Shown in pieces: positions 58,678 to 64,000 of a stretch of DNA of 64,000 nt. The stretch comes from Paracoccus zhejiangensis. Lineage in GTDB: Bacteria; Pseudomonadota; Alphaproteobacteria; Rhodobacterales; Rhodobacteraceae. Each line of letters opens with the position of its first letter. Position 1 is the first letter of the stretch. A program made the position numbers and the translations under genes. Location: contig NZ_CP025430.1 in assembly GCF_002847445.1 (NCBI RefSeq), forward strand, positions 3,840,501-3,904,500. The letters run 5' to 3'. The notes beneath the pieces are model-generated. The model was not told the origin of the DNA. It saw nothing but the letters and a program-made list of their open reading frames with translations, and made no database searches.

Positions 58678-58733
58678 CGCAACCTGACCGACCCTGTCAC
58701 TGCCGAAGCAGGTTTTGCACCGAGTAAGCCTGT

Positions 58734-59105
58734 CTAACTTGCTGCCCTGGCAGCATTCGCCAGCCGGGCAACGGCAATCATCTCGACCCGCATTCCGGGG
58801 CGCGCCAGCCTGACGCCACAGGTGGCCCGGGCCGGCGGGGCCGAGGGATCGACCCAGCCGTCCCAGACCGCGTTCATGCCGGCGAAATCGTCCATGTCGC
58901 TCAGCCAGACCTGAACCGAGGCGATGTCGGCCTTGCTGCCGCCCAGTTCGGCCATCACGCCGTCGATGGCGTCAAGGACTTCGCGGGTCTGGGCTTCGAT
59001 ATCGCCGCTCAGATCCTCGGGGATCTGACCCGCAAGGAAGGCAATATCGCCGATGCAGACGGCCTCGCTCATGCGCTTGCCGGGTTTCAGATGGGTCATG
59101 GTCAT
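58734..59105 (-). CDS. RidA-family protein (YjgF/YER057c/UK114)
   Basis: 123 aa from ATG 59105 (ATG 59099 is equally possible). Typical lines: RMSEAVCIGDIAFLAGQIPE, DIEAQTREVLDAIDGVMAEL, SVQVWLSDMDDFAGMNAVWD, ARATCGVRLARPGMRVEMIA. The Arg of the R-A-T-C-G stretch matches the family's active-site Arg that stabilises enamine/imine carboxylates. RidA deaminates reactive imines such as 2-aminoacrylate. It lies 15 bp after a DUF3726-like gene at the end of a minus-strand operon. Confidence 0.92.
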   Translation of the reverse strand: MTMTHLKPGKRMSEAVCIGDIAFLAGQIPEDLSGDIEAQTREVLDAIDGVMAELGGSKADIASVQVWLSDMDDFAGMNAVWDGWVDPSAPPARATCGVRLARPGMRVEMIAVARLANAARAAS

Positions 59106-59120
59106 GTCGTCTCTCGCCTT

Positions 59121-59829
59121 TCAGTGATTGTCGGTGGTTCCGGCGCCGGCAGCATCACGCGATGCAGCGGTGGCCGGAACGGTGGTTTTCATCGCCAGCG
59201 CGGTCAGCCCGGCCATGGTGTCGCGGCAGACCGGCACGGGCGCGCGTCGGGCCGAGGCGTGCTGCGCATCGCCGCCAAGGGTGAGATGAACCGTTGCCTC
59301 CGCCAGCCCGGTCACGGCGTCGATGTCGCCGCTGATCCGGCCATCCGGGCCGGCCTGCACCATCCCCGCCTGCCAGCGCATCTGCACGGGCCGATCCTGC
59401 CAGCGTCGCCAGAAAGGGCAGCAGCAGGACCGGCCAGCTGACCGGCCCGGCGGTCAACCGATCCTTTGCGCCCAGCCCCTCCGGCAGACCGGCGTGGTCG
59501 CAGAGCGCTGCGCCGAGGGCGACCGGGCATAGCGCTTTACGTCCCGCAGCCTGCCACTGCCCGCGCGCAACCAGCGGGCTGCGCTCGAACCATATCCCGT
59601 TCCCGGCGGCCCGCAGGTGTTCCAGCAGTTGCGCGGTGCAACCGAGGCAACGCGCCGTCAGCCAGCCAAGGGCAAAACCCGCCTCTTCGGCCTGCCCCCA
59701 GTCCATGCCGGCCCCTCGCGCGGCCTTGGTGGCAAGCGCCTCGACCTCGTTTCGTGACAGCAGCACCGAGACCATGCCGGCATCGGGCAAGGGCGGGCCA
59801 GAGCGGGTTGGATCGTTCGGCTCGGCCAT
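59121..59829 (-). pseudogene. DUF3726-like gene with a frameshift
   Basis: It starts at ATG 59829 (MAEPNDPTRSG, then VSVLLSRNEVEALATKAARG, AGMDWGQAEEAGFALGWLTA). The frame reads well to about 59400 (VSWPVLLLPFLATLA), after which the same frame becomes Arg/Gly-rich nonsense. The frame one base on continues sensibly (DRPVQMRWQAGMVQAGPDGR, VTGLAEATVHLTL) to the stop at 59121. The total of 709 bp is 3n+1, consistent with one inserted base near 59390-59400. DUF3726 proteins are short and uncharacterised and occur in alphaproteobacterial catabolic clusters. A sequencing error is the main alternative. Confidence 0.65.
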
Positions 59830-60848
59830 CACGAACCCCTCTCTGTCGACAGGACCAGCGGGTTGGGGGCGTTCTGGAACAGGCAGATCCTGACCCATTT
59901 GTCGGATCGCGGGTCGAAATGGCTGGCGCCGAAATAGGCCAGCTTGCAGCGCATCAGGTCGATCGGCAGCATGTCTTCGGAAATCAGGTTGTCACGGATC
60001 TCGGCATATGGCCTGCGGGCGGTGATCTGCGCCCGGCGCACCATGAAGCGATGCTGCGGGTGGCGCAGCAGGAAGGTGGCAAGGGCTGTGTCCCCGGGCC
60101 AGTCGCGCAGCGCCATGGCCAGTTCGGCTGCCAGGCGCGCGACGCAAAGCGGTTGTTCCAGCGCGCTGTCGGCATCGCTTTGGCGCCGGCCAAGGCGCGG
60201 CTCCTGCTTTTCCTCCGAGACATACCAGAACCGGGCCTGGTTTTCCGGCCGGGTGAAATCGATTGACACCGCCCAGTCATAGTGCGTCTCAAGGACGCGC
60301 CGCAAAGTCGCGACGGTCATGCGGCCATCCAGGTGAAATTCGGCGGCCTCGTCGAGGCTCATCGACCGGGCAAGATCATCGACCAGCTCGCCATGCGGCT
60401 CGAGCAGCAGCGCCAGCAGCGCCTCTTGTCCTTCGGGTGTCAGCGTGGTCTCGCCCCATTGCCAGAGGGCATTCCAAGGCAAAGCTTCGTCGCCGGGAAA
60501 CTGCGCGATGCGCGTGCCGATACGGTCGAAATCGGCCCGCAGATCCCGCAATCGAGCCTGCTGAACTGGATGGACCGAGCTCCAGCTGGCAGCGTTCGCC
60601 TGCGCCTTGGCCAGGTGCTCGACCAGATCGGTGGTGAACTGCCGGATCAGCCAGACCGACAGCATCTCGGCCTGAAACGGGGCGGCCATCTCGGGGCGCC
60701 CGGCGATGGCGCTGCGGTCCGCCGCGCCGAACTTGCCCGAACCATAGACCGCCGTGGTCCGCATCAGGTAGCCCACCGCCTCGATTTCGGTCAGGTCGGG
60801 CTGGCGGCACGCGGCCAAATGCTCGACGACATGGGCGAAGAGGCGCAC
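59829..60848 (-). CDS. Unknown protein, N-terminus probably removed by an IS3 insertion
   Basis: 339 codons of open frame, entered at GTG 60848, 13 bp from the end of the IS3-family remnant. The sequence starts abruptly mid-domain (MRLFAHVVEHLAACRQPDLT, with LMRTTAVYGSGKFGAADRSA after it). It has no Shine-Dalgarno, so the true N-terminus is likely lost. Visible features: FQAEMLSVWLIRQFTTDLVE, MTVATLRRVLETHYDWAVSI, and ISEDMLPIDLMRCKLAYFGA near the end. No domain recognised; no signal peptide or membrane segment. The stop overlaps the DUF3726-like ATG (TGATG), and RidA follows, so these belonged to one operon. Confidence 0.55.
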   Translation of the reverse strand: MRLFAHVVEHLAACRQPDLTEIEAVGYLMRTTAVYGSGKFGAADRSAIAGRPEMAAPFQAEMLSVWLIRQFTTDLVEHLAKAQANAASWSSVHPVQQARLRDLRADFDRIGTRIAQFPGDEALPWNALWQWGETTLTPEGQEALLALLLEPHGELVDDLARSMSLDEAAEFHLDGRMTVATLRRVLETHYDWAVSIDFTRPENQARFWYVSEEKQEPRLGRRQSDADSALEQPLCVARLAAELAMALRDWPGDTALATFLLRHPQHRFMVRRAQITARRPYAEIRDNLISEDMLPIDLMRCKLAYFGASHFDPRSDKWVRICLFQNAPNPLVLSTERGS

Positions 60849-60905
60849 CGAGCGTGCTCGGCCTACCGATTTTGGACAGCCTGAAGCCCGAGTTTCCGGC
60901 CTTGA

Positions 60906-61905
60906 TCATGGCGGCGGGCTGGTGACGCCGCAATGAAAGTGCAGTGCGCTCGGGACGTTGTGTCCGATGGCTCGATGGGGTCGATCATCGTTGTAGTGTC
61001 TGCGCCAGTCCTCCAGCTTTTCGACCGCGTCCGCAAGGCTCATGAACCCGTGGGCGTTCAAGCATTCTGACCTGATCTTGCTGTTGAAAGCCTCGATAAA
61101 ACCATTGTCAGTTGGCTTGCCAGGGCGCGAGAAGTCGAGCGTGACGTGTTTTGAATAGGCCCAGAGACCGAGATCGCGCGAGATGAATTCGCTGCCATTG
61201 TCGACCCGGATCGTCTTCGGATCGCCGACCTTGCTGCAAATCCGTTCCAGCGTCTGGACCACGTCCTCGCCGCGGTATTGGAACCGCGCGTCGGTGGCTG
61301 GGCAGTAGCGCGAGTGAGTATCGACGATGGTCAGGAGTCTCAGCTTCTTACCCAGAGCCAGTTGGTCATGAACATTCGGCGGGAAAACAGTCCCCCGGGC
61401 CGTTTCTGATCCACCTCATTCCATGGCCCACACGTCGTTCGGCCCGACAGCTTCCGCCCGGTCATCGCGCAGCTTGGCCCTCACCCGCCGCTTCGGCCTT
61501 CGGCGTGGCCTTGGACCAGTGGCGGCGCACGCCTTGATGTTCCGCAGACGGAGGCATAACTCTTTGTAAAAAAATTATATACTATCTTGATATTGACCTC
61601 CAATCCTTCCCGATCAAGGGCGACGTAAACCCGGCGATGCCCATACCGCACATTAATCGCCGTCGGGCTCGAACCGATGGCGCCTCGACGGCTCATATTT
61701 CGCAGATCTCTCGGATCCGCCGTTTCAGCTCTGCCGGATCGGTGCGGCGGGATTTGTAGTGGCAGCTCGAACAGTCGAACCGGAGGGCCCCGTTGTCATC
61801 TGCGCTCGGACCGATGGCGCGCCGACGACAACCCCGTGCAGATCGAAACTGCCCAGTCTGCGCACATCCCGCGAACCAGCTCGCGCGTCCGTTCCAGCTT
61901 CAGAG
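60906..61905 (-). pseudogene. IS3-family transposase orfB (InsF-like), fragmented
   Basis: Pieces of a DDE integrase in different frames. The C-terminal piece is readable from about 61390 to 60906: LGKKLRLLTIVDTHSRYCPA (first Asp), GDPKTIRVDNGSEFISRD (second Asp), FIEAFNSKIRSECLNAHG (Glu). An N-terminal piece lies at about 61480-61690 (NVRYGHRRVYVALDREGLEV), and LKRRIREICEI near 61700. Frameshifts separate them and the segment around 61400-61560 is unusually disrupted. Not functional as it stands. Confidence 0.8.
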
Positions 61906-62166
61906 CTCTCGCCGCACGACACCCTGCACCATCTGGCGATCCAATGTCAGGTCGGCCAAATTGCGCTTCAGCCGCGCGTTCTCGTCCTCGAGTTGCTTCA
62001 GCCGGCGCATCTCGTCCGGTAGCAAGCCGCCATACTTCTTCCTCCACGCAAAGTAGGTCGACTGGCCGATCCCGGCCTTACGACAGATCTCGGCAACCGA
62101 TGTGCCTTCCTCGACCTGTTTCAGGATGAATGCCTTTTGCGCTTCCGCAAACTTCGATGCCTGCAT
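61900..62166 (-). CDS. IS3-family transposase orfA (InsE-like)
   Basis: 88 aa from ATG 62166. HTH_Tnp_1/IS3 orfA: MQASKFAEAQKAFILKQVEE, GTSVAEICRKAGIGQSTYFA, WRKKYGGLLPDEMRRLKQLE, then a leucine-zipper-like NARLKRNLADLTLDRQM. Its partner orfB is broken, so it cannot support transposition alone. Confidence 0.9.
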   Translation of the reverse strand: MQASKFAEAQKAFILKQVEEGTSVAEICRKAGIGQSTYFAWRKKYGGLLPDEMRRLKQLEDENARLKRNLADLTLDRQMVQGVVRREL

Positions 62167-62240
62167 TGTTCTCAGCTCCTTTCCCAACCAGGAAATGTTA
62201 ACTGAAAACTCCAGCCTCAAATGGTCCAGTTCTTAGGGGG

Positions 62241-62599
62241 AAGAGCAGGTCGGGCGCGGCTTCGGCATATTGCAGCACCGTATTGACCCAGTTGAGCCGC
62301 CCGCTCGGCCACCACTGAGGAAACTCCTGTGCGCGCGACGGATCGACAAGGGCCTCGGGCTGCTGGTCCCATTAGATCCCAAGCCAATCCTGTGCCACCT
62401 GCCAATAGGCGGCGGGATCGCTCACCGACACCGTCAGCAGCGCGTCGTAATCCGCCACGTCCAGCCGCTCGGCCATGCGAAGCACCTGCGCCGTTTCAAA
62501 ATGGTGCAGGGCAGGGCTCCGGGGCGCGTGCGTCATGGGGAGGTTCTCGGCCCATTTGGCAGCGATTGCGGTGGTGGCAGCGGGGATGGTCAGGCGCAT
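62241..62599 (-). pseudogene. 5' fragment of AMP-dependent acyl-CoA synthetase gene
   Basis: From ATG 62599 the frame gives 75 aa (ERLDVADYDALLTVSVSDPA, AYWQVAQDWLGI), then TAA at 62372-62374, then continues in the same frame with WDQQPEALVDPSRAQEFPQW and SGRLNWVNTVLQYAEAAPD until the IS3 element at 62240. The pattern (DYDAL..SV..P..YW......G......P..WFPGARLN) is the N-terminal domain of acetyl/acyl-CoA synthetases. So the gene carries a nonsense codon and has lost its catalytic 3' part. Upstream, an IS5 element begins 16 bp before the start codon. Confidence 0.72.
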
Positions 62600-62614
62600 G
62601 ATCTGGCCCGTGTC

Positions 62615-63462
62615 CTAGGGTCGAAACTCAATCAGGTCCGCCAGCGTACGATGGCTGCGATTGCTGACTCGAAGTTGGTCTTGAGCTTGTCGTAGCGGGT
62701 GGCGATCCTGCGCCAATCGTTCAATCGGCAGAATGCCCGTTCGATCAGGTTTCTGCTGGTATATGCCGTCTCGTCAAATGGAATGTGCACCTTGCGGGAT
62801 CTGGTCGAGGGGATGACGGCCTCTGTTCTGCTTGTGGCGAGGCGTTCACGCAGGCTGTTGGCATCATATCCCTTGTCGGCGAGGAGGCGGGTTGGCGGTG
62901 CTATCCTGTCGAGCAACGCTGGTGCCACCGAGATGTCAGCACAGTTTCCCGGGCTCAGGATGAAGGCCATCGCACGCCCGCAACCATCTGTCAGAGCATG
63001 GATTTTGGTGGTCGGTCCACCACGCGAACGCCCGATGGCCTGAACCTGCGCCCCCCTTTTGCGCCATGGGAAGAGCGATGCGCCCGCACGGCTGTGCTGT
63101 CGATGCTGAGATCTCCAGGAAGCTCGGCCGGCGCTGAAAGGGTGGTGAAAATGCGCGTCCAGAGGCCCTTGTGGCTCCACCGGTTGAAGCGATTGCAGAT
63201 CGTCGTCGAAGGACCATAGTCGGGCGGACAATCCTGCCAGCGACACCCGACCCGCAAGACGTGAATGATGCCACTGATGACGCGGCGGTCGTCCACCCGC
63301 CGGGCGCACGGCTGGTTCCTCGGCAAAATCGGCTCGATCGCCGCCCAAGCACGATCCGAAAGCCAAAACAATGCCGACATTCCCCGCCTCCCTCATGGGT
63401 TCACCGCGAGTGAATCAAACAAAATAACCTACTTCAAGATCTTGGTTGAGTTTGGACCCTAG
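62615..63462 (-). mobile_element. IS5-family (IS427-like group) insertion sequence
   Basis: About 0.85 kb. Terminal inverted repeats CTAGGGTCGAAACTCAA (from 62615) and TTGAGTTTGGACCCTAG (to 63462) differ at one position. CTAG at both ends may include the target duplication. It encodes a two-frame transposase on the minus strand. It sits between an acyl-CoA synthetase fragment and an MmgE/PrpD fragment. Confidence 0.92.
62632..63380 (-). CDS. IS5-family transposase, two frames joined by a probable -1 frameshift
   Basis: The first frame starts at ATG 63380 (MSALFWLSDRAWAAIEPILP, VLRVGCRWQDCPPDYGPSTT, DLSIDSTAVRAHRSSHGAKG) and ends at 62991. The second frame supplies SRGGPTTKIHALTDGCGRAM, LLADKGYDANSLRERLA and FCRLNDWRRIATRYDKL to the stop at 62632. 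The DDE acids are in IDSTAVRAH, ADKGYD and NLIERAFCRLNDWRRIATRY. The frames overlap at an AAAAGGGGGG run (63053-63062), a slippery sequence where -1 slippage gives the full protein, as in IS427-group elements. Both halves are intact. Confidence 0.88.
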
Positions 63463-64000
63463 ACCATCCATCTTCCTGTCGGCGATAGCCGAACTCCTCG
63501 TCATCGAGGATCTGCAGGTCGCCGCGATAACCCAGTTCGGCCGCATAGGCGGCGGTGAAGGCCGACTACGTTAGCACCCCGGCATGCAGGTATTTGATGG
63601 TCGAACTAGGGGCGTGTTGTAACCAAGCGACCATCGAGTTGAACAGCGAGATCAAGCCGTAATTACCCAGCCCCTTTGGTCGGCACCTCGGTAGAATGGC
63701 CGCGCAACATTCCCATGGCGGCGGTGGCGCCGAAGACCGGGGGGATCGATCTGATCTTCCTTGGTGTCGCACAGGGAATCCATGCTCATGCCGCCGTGGC
63801 AGGAAACTACATGCGAGACGGTGATGGCTTCGATCACCGACTTGCCATCGCGCGCGAGCGATTCCCCCGACGGCCATAATCCGCGGCAGCACATAGGGCG
63901 TCACATGGCCCGGCGGCATGATCGCATCCATGTTGAGCGTGTTGATCAGCTCGCAATTGGCGCAGGCCGCGCCAAAGACCGAGACCCAGTCTCCGATGCC
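63463..64000 (-). pseudogene. MmgE/PrpD-family gene fragment, degraded
   Basis: Reading leftward from the window edge: GIGDWVSVFGAACANCELIN, TLNMDAIMPPGHVTPYVLPR, then (frame change near 63870) ESLARDGKSVIEAITVSHVV, GGMSMDSLCDTKEDQIDPP, another shift near 63720 to GLGNYGLISLFNSMVAWLQH, then SSTIKYLHAGVLT, TAG, SAFTAAYAAELGYRGDLQIL and DDEEFGYRR up to the IS5 end. This is the MmgE/PrpD order (2-methylcitrate dehydratase/aconitate-decarboxylase family). At least two frameshifts and one nonsense codon make it a pseudogene, truncated at 63462 by the IS5 element. Confidence 0.75.

Larger units (their letters stand above)
60862..62240 (-). mobile_element. IS3-family (IS407-like group) element, degenerate
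   Basis: About 1.38 kb. The ends align as imperfect inverted repeats: CCCCCTAAGAACTGGACC reading inward from 62240 and CCTACCGATTTTGGACAG from 60862, both followed by a TGAgGC-like word. orfA is intact; orfB is broken. The left side cuts an unknown gene at about 60861 and the right side cuts an acyl-CoA synthetase gene at 62241. Both are on the same strand, and no sequence linking them remains, so the insertion or a later deletion removed the middle. Confidence 0.8.

Noticed and set aside
61725..61922. Separate 65-aa gene within the IS3 remnant
   Set aside because: It overlaps the decayed start of orfB and has no independent start signals or family match.

Overview
The window is about 65 percent GC. 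Its gene content points to a Rhodobacteraceae alphaproteobacterium, most likely Paracoccus or a close relative: NasS/NasT-controlled nitrate assimilation, a two-subunit NAD-linked formate dehydrogenase, a SUF operon with two extra membrane genes, a GlnD-MurJ pair and tartrate catabolism. The genus is an inference from gene content and sequence character; no 16S gene is present.

Layout. 1-2,480 (minus): the end of a nitrate-assimilation locus, with the sensor pair nasT-nasS, a 226-bp leader carrying ANTAR-type hairpins plus an intrinsic terminator, and the start of nrtA. 2,632-7,108 (minus): formate dehydrogenase beta (NuoE-NuoF fusion) and alpha. 7,381-9,969: trpS, a rhomboid-like protein without catalytic residues, an extragenic palindromic repeat and a GST. 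10,071-12,095 (minus): thiC under a TPP riboswitch. 12,131-17,684 (minus): an LpoA-like lipoprotein, then the overlapping pair glnD-murJ. 17,808-20,184 (plus): rsmI, yraN, gshB. 20,244-22,590 (minus): an ICL/PEPM-family enzyme and comM. 22,715-31,019 (plus): coaBC joined by overlap to a long sulfur-mobilisation operon (cysteine desulfurase, sufB, sufC, sufD, two membrane genes, sufS). 31,249-35,761 (plus): a complete Liv-type ABC importer, followed by tRNA-Arg(CCG). 35,987-37,219: a DUF2254 membrane protein. 37,445-42,207: a tartrate module (ttuC, ttuD, a LysR regulator and an SLC13 permease with a TTG start). 42,298-45,047: msrB-msrA and a divergent MerR/Old Yellow Enzyme pair sharing a MerR-type promoter.

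From about 45 kb the window becomes accessory and partly decayed. A 1-kb AT-richer region with CtrA-like boxes and hairpins precedes a two-gene cell-surface module: a secreted DUF11-repeat protein with an OmpA-like tail, and a large outer-membrane beta-barrel protein. The first gene is split by an IS21-family element. The second is frameshifted at a run of eight C. Next is an intact-looking operon for uptake and dehalogenation of a small (halo)carboxylate: a TetR repressor with tandem operators, a small symporter subunit, an SSS symporter, a membrane protein and an L-2-haloacid dehalogenase. The last 5 kb (minus) is a decaying catabolic operon (MmgE/PrpD, an AMP-dependent acyl-CoA synthetase, an unknown 339-aa protein, a DUF3726-like protein and RidA), broken by IS5- and IS3-family elements, a nonsense codon and frameshifts.

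Best candidates for something under-described: the surface-protein pair with its regulatory region and poly-C tract, the two membrane genes inside the suf operon, and the ANTAR leader upstream of nrtA.
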